Positions 1-7,068 of a DNA stretch of 17,303 bases are shown here, one piece after another (within the stretch, counting starts at the first letter, position 1; each line of letters opens with the position of its first letter). The notes under the pieces were generated by a model. It ran no database searches and was not told where the DNA came from. It saw nothing but the letters and a program-made list of their open reading frames with translations. Source of the stretch: JBBQBM01 sp038317375 (GTDB lineage: Bacteria > Patescibacteriota > Saccharimonadia > Saccharimonadales > JAGQMS01); assembly GCA_038317375.1 (NCBI GenBank), contig JBBQBM010000006.1, positions 1 to 17,303 on the forward strand, given 5' to 3'. A program made the position numbers and the translations under genes.

Positions 1-69
1 CCGATCGATAAACTCATAAGTCATATTCTAACAGATGTAACAAAGGCAGGACTATACTTTGCAAGGTAA

Positions 70-98
70 TTGACATAGATTATCATATATGATAAAAT
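70..98 (+). promoter_or_regulatory. Sigma-70-type promoter of the lipoprotein gene
   Basis: A perfect -35 box TTGACA (70-75) is followed after exactly 17 bases by TAAAAT (93-98), one mismatch from the -10 consensus. Transcription would start near 105 and give a leader of about 138 bases before the ATG at 243. It is the best-matching promoter in the window, and unlike most promoters here it drives a long-leader, SD-dependent gene. Confidence 0.65.
80..95. promoter_or_regulatory. Perfect 16-bp palindrome in the promoter spacer, candidate operator
   Basis: TTATCATATATGATAA is its own reverse complement over 16 bases. It fills most of the spacer between the -35 and -10 boxes and overlaps the first bases of the -10. 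That position is typical of a repressor or MerR-like operator. The binding protein is not identifiable from this window, so an operator role is inferred from geometry only. Confidence 0.45.
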
Positions 99-137
99 AA
101 CTCACGTAGGTTGAGATATTTGTCTCCCTATGTAATT

Positions 138-150
138 TGACAGCGTGATA
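138..150 (+). repeat. Left copy of a 13-bp inverted repeat flanking the lipoprotein gene
   Basis: TGACAGCGTGATA at 138-150 is matched exactly by its reverse complement at 858-870. The two copies enclose the lipoprotein gene. This copy lies in the predicted 5' leader and overlaps a second TTGACA (137-142). No target-site duplication is visible outside the copies. Confidence 0.5.
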
Positions 151-182
151 ACCCTACCTTTCTAGAGTTGAATTAGCCACAG

Positions 183-204
183 TACTCATATTTCCGTGTG
201 AGTA
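183..204 (+). promoter_or_regulatory. Small hairpin in the lipoprotein gene leader
   Basis: TACTCATA and TGTGAGTA can pair over 8 positions (one G-U) around a 6-base loop, about 40 bases before the start codon. It may be a leader structure affecting translation or stability, or may have no role. The evidence is pairing only. Confidence 0.25.
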
Positions 205-226
205 GCGCGGCTTATTCAACAACAAC

Positions 227-233
227 AGGAGGT
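227..233 (+). promoter_or_regulatory. Strong Shine-Dalgarno that fixes the lipoprotein start
   Basis: AGGAGGT lies 9 bases before the ATG at 243. This favours 243 over the upstream in-frame GTG at 198, because only the 243 start puts a normal lipoprotein signal peptide at the N terminus. Confidence 0.7.
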
Positions 234-242
234 AGAAGCCAC

Positions 243-821
243 ATGAAAACCTTTACCCGAAAGATGTTCGCTTTGGCGACTGTTCCGGCAATGCTTGCTG
301 CACTGGCGTCTTGCCAGGGAAGCGACAGCAAGTCCGAAACAACCACAAAGCCAACTCATGCAGCGACAACCGTCGCGATCACAAGTCCTGCCACGACTAC
401 GCCGGCTACAACGCCGCCGACCGTCAAGGCAACAACAACGACCGAAGCGGTCGACCTGACTTACGAGATCGTTGTTGGGGAATATGACTCCGATGGTTAC
501 TTCATCGCGGATATCCCTGATGACGGCACCTACCCTCTCGATGCTGCAAACCCCAATGGTGGTTTGACGTTTCGTGAGATCATGGAGCTCGATGCTGCGA
601 GCGAGGTTTGCTTCTACGGAACCGAGCAAGGTGACGTCACCGTCACCGTCGACAAGACTGGGATCATTTCTCTGCAGGATCTATTCACATATCTTGCCAT
701 TCATGTAAAGACGGCCGATGGTCAGATTAAGTGGCTGCCGGCCCCCGATTCGGGAGTAATCACTTCCCCTGTCGGAACCTGGGTTAAAGGTCCCCATGTG
801 GCCCTCGGTCCCTGCCAGTAA
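243..821 (+). CDS. Predicted lipoprotein with Thr-rich linker, unknown function
   Basis: The 192-aa product begins with a lipoprotein signal: Lys/Arg-containing N-region, hydrophobic residues 8-22 and lipobox LASC with Cys24 as the predicted lipidated residue. Residues about 32-67 are a Thr/Pro/Ala-rich linker of the kind common in actinobacterial and other monoderm surface lipoproteins. The C-terminal domain (about 70-192) is acidic, has two further cysteines (Cys123 and Cys191, the latter next to last) that could form a disulfide, and is not a family I recognise. The gene body is clearly GC-richer than its surroundings: a hand count gives 104 G/C of 180 at 361-540, against 22 of 60 at 1141-1200. 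It has its own promoter, operator-like palindrome and strong SD. The product should be anchored to the outer face of the cytoplasmic membrane. The gene may have been acquired by transfer. The next gene is an Lnt homologue, which could acylate this protein. Confidence 0.85.
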   Translation: MKTFTRKMFALATVPAMLAALASCQGSDSKSETTTKPTHAATTVAITSPATTTPATTPPTVKATTTTEAVDLTYEIVVGEYDSDGYFIADIPDDGTYPLDAANPNGGLTFREIMELDAASEVCFYGTEQGDVTVTVDKTGIISLQDLFTYLAIHVKTADGQIKWLPAPDSGVITSPVGTWVKGPHVALGPCQ

Positions 822-823
822 GT

Positions 824-850
824 AATACCGAAGTGCAATACCGGAGTGGC
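824..850 (+). repeat. Tandem near-repeat just after the lipoprotein stop
   Basis: AATACCGAAGTGC (824-836) is followed immediately by AATACCGGAGTGGC (837-850), the same unit with one substitution and one added base. It begins two bases after the stop codon. It may be a small duplication, and no function is evident. Confidence 0.4.
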
Positions 851-857
851 AGATCAA

Positions 858-870
858 TATCACGCTGTCA
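858..870 (-). repeat. Right copy of the 13-bp inverted repeat
   Basis: TATCACGCTGTCA is the exact reverse complement of 138-150. It sits directly before, and overlaps by two bases, the large hairpin at 869-912. With both copies in one transcript, the 5' leader and 3' end could base-pair. As DNA, the pair could be the ends of a small inserted unit. Confidence 0.5.
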
Positions 871-912
871 CTTCACCAGAATTTTTAAGCTATTGAAGCT
901 TCTGGTGAAGTG
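869..912 (+). terminator. Long perfect-stem hairpin after the lipoprotein gene
   Basis: CACTTCACCAGAA (869-881) pairs perfectly with TTCTGGTGAAGTG (900-912), leaving an 18-base loop. The loop contains a nested AAGCT/AGCTT stem (887-891/897-901). It lies between the lipoprotein gene and the promoter of the next gene, so it probably ends or protects the upstream mRNA. There is no T-run after the stem (GCAAAAATA follows), so it is not a textbook intrinsic terminator. Confidence 0.45.
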
Positions 913-969
913 CAAAAATACAATTTAACGTAAAACCTCGAACCTAGTTATAGATATTAGCGTGTACGG

Positions 970-975
970 TATTAT
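970..975 (+). promoter_or_regulatory. -10 box TATTAT placed for a leaderless lnt mRNA
   Basis: TATTAT ends 6 bases before the GTG at 982, so transcription would begin at or within a base of the start codon. No SD is present. The -35 region is weak. The same spacing recurs before other unit-heading genes in this window. Confidence 0.45.
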
Positions 976-981
976 ATCTTT

Positions 982-2385
982 GTGGGTATATTCAAGCAGA
1001 CATATAAAAGACTTGTGCTGTTTGTGAGTAGGCATCGGATATTCCTCGGGTTTCTCGCCTATAGTGCGTTTTGTTGGTCGTGGGTGCTGCAAATCGATAT
1101 TGCCGCTTTATCGTCAACTAGCACCGCAGGCCAAGCCATGGAAGCTATAGTACTGCTAGTAGCGGCTTTTTTGAGCGCGACTATTTATACAAAAGTATTA
1201 AAACATCTACTTGGGGGTCTAAAAGTAGGTAATGGCTGGACCGCGCCAATTAAGCTGGTCATGTGGTGGGCGGCTACCGAACTATTAGTTGCTTGGGGGG
1301 GGTGCATAGTTTGGTACGGCGTCGGTAGCAGATTCGACAACATCCTTCCTTTCACCACACTTAGTCATATCGCAATCTGGACGCCACTGGGTTATTTGTC
1401 GCGGATTGTTGGGTTTTATGGTTTGTCTGGAGTGTTCTTTATGATCTTGATGTTAGGGGTAGTACGAGATTTGCGAAAGTATTTTGTTCCGACAGTCTCG
1501 ATTATTGCCATTGCTACATTCTATGCCTGGGGAATATATAAAACCCCGAGCGGTCCGGTAGCCAAAGCAGTGGTGGTGTCCGAACATAGCCCGAATGATA
1601 AATTGCGGGATTCTATCATGCCCGCAGAAGGTAGCTTGGTCGTCTTCCCAGAATATGCCTTTAACGGACTGGATGACGATGTATTGATATCTAACGCCCG
1701 GCTAAGAACCTCTAATCCAGTTGCATACTTCTTTATCGGTTCGCGTCTTGACTTCGGACCAGACGAAATCACGAACCAGCTTGTAGCTGTTGATACTTCA
1801 AAGGACTTTGTCCATAAAATCAAAAAGAGTCGCTTTATACCCGGCGGTGAGTACTTACCGTATGCCGCGATTGCGCTACTGAAGGCAGTAAAGGCGAACG
1901 ATGTTATCGATAATTTTCAGGCATCACGGGCGGTCTCGGTTGCAAAAGAAGTGCCAAAACAGATGTTATTAGAATATAACGACTTTAAAATTGGGGCAGG
2001 GATATGCTCGAGCATTATCGCACCAGAAGATTATCGCCTACTTGCTAAAAATGGTGCAAATATCTTCACTAACTCTGCCGCCCTCGAAATATTCAACAGG
2101 GCCAAGATTTATAGTTGGCAGCACAAATCTATGGCGAGATTCATGGCTATCGCTAACGCCAGAACATTCTTGCAATCGGCAAATAGCGGTCCATCTTTTG
2201 GGTTTGACGTGAACGGCAAGCAGCTTTTTTTTAGAGACACAACCGGCACAACTGAACTTTCGGTAAGCCTAAACAAGCGGCGCACTATATATAGTCTATA
2301 CGGAGAATACTTGAGCGTTGGCGGGTTCGCTTGGATGCTTCTAGACTTTGTAAAATCAATAAAAAAGTCAAAAGTATTGAAATAA
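982..2385 (+). CDS. lnt: Apolipoprotein N-acyltransferase-like membrane enzyme
   Basis: This 467-aa product resembles Lnt, which transfers an acyl chain to the N-terminal Cys of lipoproteins at the outer face of the cytoplasmic membrane. Several hydrophobic segments cover residues about 15-187, and a nitrilase-type (CN-hydrolase) domain covers about 193-430. The catalytic Glu-Lys-Cys triad is visible: E224 in FPEYAF, K282 and E290 in KSRFIPGGEYLP, and C342 in GAGICSS. The later block QHKSMARFMAIANAR plus SANSG matches the conserved C-terminal part of the domain. One departure is that E. coli Lnt has a Glu two residues after the catalytic Cys (C387/E389), whereas here that position is S344. 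The C-terminal tail after the domain is short. It starts with GTG and appears leaderless. The lipoprotein gene just upstream is a plausible substrate. Members of the wider family can have other acyl transfer or amidase roles, so exact activity is inferred. Confidence 0.8.
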   Translation: MGIFKQTYKRLVLFVSRHRIFLGFLAYSAFCWSWVLQIDIAALSSTSTAGQAMEAIVLLVAAFLSATIYTKVLKHLLGGLKVGNGWTAPIKLVMWWAATELLVAWGGCIVWYGVGSRFDNILPFTTLSHIAIWTPLGYLSRIVGFYGLSGVFFMILMLGVVRDLRKYFVPTVSIIAIATFYAWGIYKTPSGPVAKAVVVSEHSPNDKLRDSIMPAEGSLVVFPEYAFNGLDDDVLISNARLRTSNPVAYFFIGSRLDFGPDEITNQLVAVDTSKDFVHKIKKSRFIPGGEYLPYAAIALLKAVKANDVIDNFQASRAVSVAKEVPKQMLLEYNDFKIGAGICSSIIAPEDYRLLAKNGANIFTNSAALEIFNRAKIYSWQHKSMARFMAIANARTFLQSANSGPSFGFDVNGKQLFFRDTTGTTELSVSLNKRRTIYSLYGEYLSVGGFAWMLLDFVKSIKKSKVLK

Positions 2386-2408
2386 GATGGAGCAATTCAG
2401 TATATAAT
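2377..2408 (+). promoter_or_regulatory. Promoter overlapping the start of the Ig-domain gene
   Basis: TTGAAA (2377-2382) overlaps the end of lnt and is followed by TATATAAT (2401-2408). Reading the -10 as TATATA gives an 18-base spacer; reading it as TATAAT gives 20. With TATAAT, only 7 bases separate it from an in-frame ATG at 2416, so the real start may be 2416 rather than 2407 and the mRNA leaderless. Confidence 0.45.
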
Positions 2409-4623
2409 GAAGTTTATGCTTAGCTTGCAACTAAAAAGAGTGTATTTGTATATATTCGGCGCTATATTGCTCGGCTTTGCCTTTGCCATAATGCTCGGGG
2501 CCATACATAGTCCACAGAAGGCCAAAGCAGGCGGCTACAGCGCTTCATGTACTGTCTATGTTTATGATAATGGACCGCTGAGTATCTATGCCATAATGTA
2601 TATTACTCAAAATAATGTTTCGTCTCTTATAAATGGTTGGGACGGTGTATATTCTCCATGGGTTCCGTATATCACATCTTGGAACACCTATTATTACCAT
2701 ACCTATTCTTCGGGTGGTAGCAAGACAGTCTACGGGAGATTCAGTTATGTTGGTAGTGGCAGCAATGTAGTTAATGAGGCGCAGTGCTCGAGGACCTTTA
2801 ACGTACCCCAACCCAACTCGCAGGCCTTAGCATGGGTCACTGATATCAATTGCAGTGCTACAACCGGAGCGTTGACCTTTACTGCTACCGTTAGAGACGA
2901 TGATGGGGGTACGCCAGGGTACTACCTGTCTATCCAAAACATTGGGGATACTGGCTGGATTTATAAACCTAATGGGAGTTATGGTCATGGGCCTTGGTAT
3001 CCACCAAGAAATGGTGCGACTTATTCGATTTCTATCTGGGCCGCTGACGCTCAAACTGGTACGCAAGTCGGGCCGGCGGTTTATTATTACAGTTGCCCGT
3101 CACCACCTCCACCTCCAACCTGTAGTTTGTCGGTAAGCCCGGCTCTGGTAGGTCCGGGCGACCCATCGACACTTTCTTGGTCGTCGGCTAACGCCACATC
3201 TTTGACCGTTGATCAAGGAGTTGGCCCTCTGTCTCCGGTCGCTTCGGGTTCAAAACCTGTGTACCCAGGAGTATCGACTAAGACTTATACCGGCACCGTT
3301 ACAAATTCTGTGGGAGCTACGGCGAATTGTTCGACAACCTTAAATGTCGGCGCTGTTGCTTGTAGTCTTAACTCAATCTTAGCCATCGAACCAGGAGAAA
3401 CCTACCAGCCAAGGGTAACCATAAGCTATGTTGGCGGCGCTGCTACGTTTAGTGCAACAACTACCGTTACAGTAACTAGCTTCGCACCTAATGTTAATAC
3501 AATAAGTCCGACACCGGTTGCCGGGAACACAACCTATTCGTCTGTGGCTATAGGCAGCCCTATACTTATGAATACACCAGGTAACTACACAGTAACAAGC
3601 CTAATGAGCGGAACTGTGAATGGGGCACCCTACGCTCCGATAGACTGTACTGGAGGCAGCATCCCTTTGCCGTACGTACCAGTAGTCCGTAAACCCTACT
3701 TCAAAGTTTTTGGAGGCGGTTTGACGGTTGGTGCAGGATTTAATAACGGTACGACAACCTGTATCGCACCTGCATCAGGCCAAGTTTCGGCATTTGCTAG
3801 TAACACTCCTAGTTTCCATGGCGCATCAACGCAATACGATCTAAAAGCCCTATCTTCAGTTGCTACAACCTTCTATAGCTCTGGTGGCCGGCAACCGGCT
3901 ACGCCAAACTACAAAGCACTGACGTTTGCTAACAATGCTGCTTCTGGAACGTATGGCGGTGGTATTGGTGGCACGAGCTGCATCACGGATTACTACACGA
4001 CTACCAGAAATGCAACTATGCCTACAGTGAGTGGTCCGGAGACGATCGGGTCTCTTGACTCAGCCGCCGTAAATGACCAAGTCGACTGGAGTGGTGGGAC
4101 GTTAAACGGCTCAGCCCCAACCATCTTAGCAGCAGGTGGGAAGCTGGTTGTTTATGTCACCGGTGACGTTTATATAGCTAATAACATTACACTCGCTACT
4201 AGCTACAACAACGTCTCGGACATCCCATTCTTCGCACTGGTCGTTAAGGGAAATATCATGATAGCCCCTAGTGTTACAACCCTAGACGGTTTATACATTG
4301 CACAACCACAAGATGATGGGAGTGGCGGGGGTATCTATACTTGCGCGACCTCTACTACTACTATCCCTGCTTCGACCGAGTTGTATGATACCTGCCAGAC
4401 AAAACTAACCTTCAATGGATCAGTTGTTGCCAGGACTCTTAAACTCCTACGTACAAATAGCACGCTCAACCAAGCAGTGGCAAATGAGACATCCTCCTCT
4501 ATATATATTGCCGAAGTCTTCAACGGCATGCCAGAGTTATTTATTGCAAATCCAGCCTTCAAGGTTGACGATACTGCCACGGAACTCTACGACAGTATCA
4601 CCAGTCTGCCGCCACTACTTTAG
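2407..4623 (+). CDS. Large secreted Ig-domain surface protein, possible pilus-linked adhesin
   Basis: The 738-aa product has an N-terminal signal (Lys/Arg-containing N-region, hydrophobic residues about 13-33) and a plausible signal-peptidase site after AKA (residues 39-41). An aromatic, Tyr/Ser-rich region follows (45-230). A CPSPPPPPTC linker (230-239) leads into an Ig-like domain (about 239-315) of the type seen in CPR surface proteins. The second half (about 425-738) is rich in Thr, Ser, Gly and small beta-strand-like segments, including a stretch near KLVVYVTGDVYIANNI that resembles extracellular beta-rich domains of pilus-associated proteins. Nearly all its Cys residues follow the signal peptide, consistent with disulfides outside the cell. 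It lies directly upstream of the pilus operon on the same strand, which suggests attachment or pilus function, but no assigned family proves this. The start at 2407 is the longest; 2416 is an alternative supported by promoter spacing. No typical SD lies at a good distance. Confidence 0.75.
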   Translation: MKFMLSLQLKRVYLYIFGAILLGFAFAIMLGAIHSPQKAKAGGYSASCTVYVYDNGPLSIYAIMYITQNNVSSLINGWDGVYSPWVPYITSWNTYYYHTYSSGGSKTVYGRFSYVGSGSNVVNEAQCSRTFNVPQPNSQALAWVTDINCSATTGALTFTATVRDDDGGTPGYYLSIQNIGDTGWIYKPNGSYGHGPWYPPRNGATYSISIWAADAQTGTQVGPAVYYYSCPSPPPPPTCSLSVSPALVGPGDPSTLSWSSANATSLTVDQGVGPLSPVASGSKPVYPGVSTKTYTGTVTNSVGATANCSTTLNVGAVACSLNSILAIEPGETYQPRVTISYVGGAATFSATTTVTVTSFAPNVNTISPTPVAGNTTYSSVAIGSPILMNTPGNYTVTSLMSGTVNGAPYAPIDCTGGSIPLPYVPVVRKPYFKVFGGGLTVGAGFNNGTTTCIAPASGQVSAFASNTPSFHGASTQYDLKALSSVATTFYSSGGRQPATPNYKALTFANNAASGTYGGGIGGTSCITDYYTTTRNATMPTVSGPETIGSLDSAAVNDQVDWSGGTLNGSAPTILAAGGKLVVYVTGDVYIANNITLATSYNNVSDIPFFALVVKGNIMIAPSVTTLDGLYIAQPQDDGSGGGIYTCATSTTTIPASTELYDTCQTKLTFNGSVVARTLKLLRTNSTLNQAVANETSSSIYIAEVFNGMPELFIANPAFKVDDTATELYDSITSLPPLL

Positions 4624-4664
4624 TAACTATTGGCATAATAATATGCGGTTTAAGATGATGCTTA

Positions 4665-4673
4665 TGATAAAAT
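4665..4673 (+). promoter_or_regulatory. Extended -10 promoter giving a leaderless pilM mRNA
   Basis: TGATAAAAT is an extended -10 (TGN plus TAAAAT at 4668-4673). It ends 6 bases before the pilM ATG at 4680, so the predicted transcription start coincides with the start codon. The -35 region is poor, as expected for an extended -10 promoter. This would drive the pilM to pilC operon. Confidence 0.55.
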
Positions 4674-4679
4674 CTAGTC

Positions 4680-5723
4680 ATGGGCTTAGTATCTGGTGTC
4701 TCGGATTTTTTTGGTCTGGACATCGGCACATCAGCGCTGCGTATAGTGCAGCTTAAGGGGACGGGCAGGATTAAGCCTCTCCTCCGCTACGCACATACCC
4801 CAATTGACGAGAAGCTAACATCCAGTGATTTAAAAACCGATCAACAGAAGTTAGCTGCGATTATTAAAGATTTTGTAGATAAGTCTGCTGTTTCTACTAA
4901 CAATGTGGCCGTCGGTTTGCCATCGAACAAAGTATTCACGACGATCGTAGATATAGACAAACTGTCACCTGAAGAGCTGGCAAGTACCATCAAGTACCAA
5001 GCTGACGCTTTGATCCCAACACCTATGGCAGAGAGCAAAATAGATTGGGCGATGATAGGCGATTCACCCAGCTCGCCAAACAAAGTCGAAGTCTTGTTAT
5101 CTAGCGTGTCAAATAGTTTCGTCGAATCTCGTCTCGATATGCTCGAGGGTATTGGGCTGAATGTTGTCGCTTTTGAACCTGACAGTATGGCTGTTGCCCG
5201 TGCCATTATTCCGGTTGATATGACGGCGCCACTAATGGTGCTTGATGTCGGCGCAAGATCAACAGACTTAGTTATTGTTATGAAGGATGCACCACGACTA
5301 ATCCGCGCCATCTCCACAGGAACCGATGCTATTGTTCAAGCGGCAATGCAAAATCTAAACATCGAGAAGTCTCAAGCCGAACAATTTGTTTATAAGTTTG
5401 GTCTAGGCAAAGACAAACTCGAGGGGCAGATCTATAATGCAATTATAAACACGGTCGATATTCTAGTTACAGAAATCGATAAGTCCATCAAGTTCTTTCA
5501 AGCCCGATACCCCGGCATAAAGCTCGAGAGAATTATTGTAACCGGCGGCGCTTCTTCGTTGCCAGAGTTTCCGCTTTACATTGCCAATAAATTCGGACTG
5601 GCGGTAGAGATCGGTAACGCATGGCGTAATGTTTCAGTCCCCGTTGACAAGCAGAACGAGCTTCTTGGTTTATCAAGCCAGTTTGGAGTTGCCGCTGGGC
5701 TAGCTGAGAGGGCAGAGAAATGA
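4680..5723 (+). CDS. pilM: Type IV pilus assembly ATPase-fold protein PilM
   Basis: The 347-aa protein has the actin/FtsA-like fold of PilM, the cytoplasmic member of the pilus alignment complex. Visible nucleotide-binding motifs are phosphate-1 FGLDIGTS (11-18), phosphate-2 LDVGARSTDLV (188-198) and the adenosine motif IIVTGG (285-290). PilM binds the short cytoplasmic N terminus of PilN, and the next gene indeed carries the matching NLLP motif. The length is usual for the family. It heads an operon and overlaps pilN through ATGA (5720-5723), so the two are probably translationally coupled. The ATG is chosen because it coincides with the predicted leaderless transcript start and gives a standard PilM N terminus. 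Confidence 0.93.
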   Translation: MGLVSGVSDFFGLDIGTSALRIVQLKGTGRIKPLLRYAHTPIDEKLTSSDLKTDQQKLAAIIKDFVDKSAVSTNNVAVGLPSNKVFTTIVDIDKLSPEELASTIKYQADALIPTPMAESKIDWAMIGDSPSSPNKVEVLLSSVSNSFVESRLDMLEGIGLNVVAFEPDSMAVARAIIPVDMTAPLMVLDVGARSTDLVIVMKDAPRLIRAISTGTDAIVQAAMQNLNIEKSQAEQFVYKFGLGKDKLEGQIYNAIINTVDILVTEIDKSIKFFQARYPGIKLERIIVTGGASSLPEFPLYIANKFGLAVEIGNAWRNVSVPVDKQNELLGLSSQFGVAAGLAERAEK

Positions 5724-6424
5724 TTCAGTTTAATCTTTTACCAAATGTAAAGGTTGAGCTAATTGCCGCTAAGCGGACCAAACGCATCGTGGTATTGGTC
5801 GCCACCCTTGTGGTTGTAGGGTCTCTTGGTTTAGTGGCAATCCTCGCAACTGTAGTTCTTGTTTGGCAAACCACTAGCCTCAAGAATCTTGATCGAGATA
5901 TTAAGGCTAGCGCAAACGATCTGCGCTCTCAAGCTGATATCGATAAAGTATTAACAGTCCAGAACCAACTAAGTTCTATCGACGATCTTCATGGACAGAA
6001 ACCAGAAGTGTCTCGGGTTTTCGGTTATCTAGCGCAAACCACGCCAAGTAAGATAACTGTAGCGACTATTGCTGTTGATTTTGCTACACCGACTATAGCA
6101 ATCACAGGCCAAGCGCCATCACTGGAAGAGGTCAACAAGTATGTGGATACTCTTAAGTTCACGACAGTCTCAAATAGCGACAAAGGTTCTGCGGTCGTAT
6201 CCGGCACGAAGGCCTTTTCTGCAGTCGTACTAAGCTCTTATAGCATCGACAACTTAGGCGCAAGTTTTTCCATTACACTCAACTATGAGCCAGCGATCTT
6301 CGCTAGTAGTGAGACCAATATTAAACTAACTGTTCCACAAATTACTTCTACAAGATCTGAAACTGAGCGTCCGGCAGATTTTTTTAAGGAGAATTCTACG
6401 CCGTTAGGAGGAGAGTCGCCATGA
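5720..6424 (+). CDS. pilN: Type IV pilus inner-membrane protein PilN
   Basis: The 234-aa protein has the PilN hallmark FNLLP at residues 4-8, the segment that docks in PilM. A single membrane helix (about 23-49), a helical, probably coiled-coil stretch (50-85) and an extracytoplasmic ferredoxin-like region follow. The C-terminal tail (about 195-234) is Ser/Thr/Pro-rich and longer than the core fold needs. It overlaps the end of pilM by 4 bases and the start of pilO by 4 bases. The GAGAGGG sequence just before it can serve as an SD. The product should pair with PilO to form the platform that links PilM and the motors to PilC. Confidence 0.9.
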   Translation: MIQFNLLPNVKVELIAAKRTKRIVVLVATLVVVGSLGLVAILATVVLVWQTTSLKNLDRDIKASANDLRSQADIDKVLTVQNQLSSIDDLHGQKPEVSRVFGYLAQTTPSKITVATIAVDFATPTIAITGQAPSLEEVNKYVDTLKFTTVSNSDKGSAVVSGTKAFSAVVLSSYSIDNLGASFSITLNYEPAIFASSETNIKLTVPQITSTRSETERPADFFKENSTPLGGESP

Positions 6425-7068
6425 GTGAAAAAACTTCCATTCAGCACGGGCTTATATCAAAGAGCAATACTAAGATGCTCGTAATGCTGGCGATAGCTGG
6501 TGCAGTTTTGAGTTTCTCGACGGTGATAGGGATTACTCTCGTGAAAAGAATGAATTATCAAGCTAAGGTAATTAGCCAGCGTAACAAAGTTCAAAAACAG
6601 CTGAAGGCGAATATCGCTGCTGTAGATAGCCTACTAGCTGCTTATAAAAACTTCGATGATGCATCAGAATCCGTCATAGGGACGAGTGATAGCAACTCAA
6701 AAATAGTGCTTGATGCTCTACCCAGCAAGTATGATTTCCCAGCATTGGCAACATCACTCGAAAAACTATTGGTTACTGGTGGATTCACCGATGTCAACAT
6801 AACAGGGTCAGATAATGAAGCAACGGCCGAACAAAACAGTACGACTCCGGCTCCGGTTGAAATACCCTTCACGATAGCCGCAAAGGGTTCCTACGCCAGC
6901 CTACAATCACTAATAAATAATCTTCGGATTTCTATCCGCCCCTTTAAGATCTCACGACTTGATATCACGGCGTCTGCCAGCGCTGACTCCATGAGCTTCA
7001 CAATCTCTGCCGTCACATTCTATCAACCAGAAAAAAATCTAGAGATTCCGCTGCAGGAGGTTAAATGA
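6421..7068 (+). CDS. pilO: PilO-like type IV pilus platform protein
   Basis: The 215-aa product has a short cytoplasmic tail, one membrane helix (about 19-41), a helical segment likely to be coiled coil (44-75) and a C-terminal domain (about 95-205) of alternating strands and helices like the PilO ferredoxin-like fold. Sequence signature is weak, and identity rests mainly on architecture and on its place between pilN and the motor gene. A strong SD, AGGAGG (6406-6411), lies 9 bases before the ATG. It overlaps both neighbours by ATGA junctions, which implies tight co-translation. Confidence 0.8.
   Translation: MSEKTSIQHGLISKSNTKMLVMLAIAGAVLSFSTVIGITLVKRMNYQAKVISQRNKVQKQLKANIAAVDSLLAAYKNFDDASESVIGTSDSNSKIVLDALPSKYDFPALATSLEKLLVTGGFTDVNITGSDNEATAEQNSTTPAPVEIPFTIAAKGSYASLQSLINNLRISIRPFKISRLDITASASADSMSFTISAVTFYQPEKNLEIPLQEVK

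Noticed and set aside
198..242. Upstream GTG start for the lipoprotein at 198
   Set aside because: It would add 15 residues before a normal lipoprotein signal peptide, and it ignores the strong AGGAGGT placed for the ATG at 243.
216..629. Minus-strand open frame opposite the lipoprotein gene
   Set aside because: It is a shadow of the GC-rich plus-strand gene, with Arg/Cys-rich translation and no family features.
858..930. Integron attC-like folded site (hairpin plus ATTTAAC at 922-928)
   Set aside because: No matching GTTRRRY partner at the other side, no integron integrase, and the gene has its own promoter, unlike typical cassettes.
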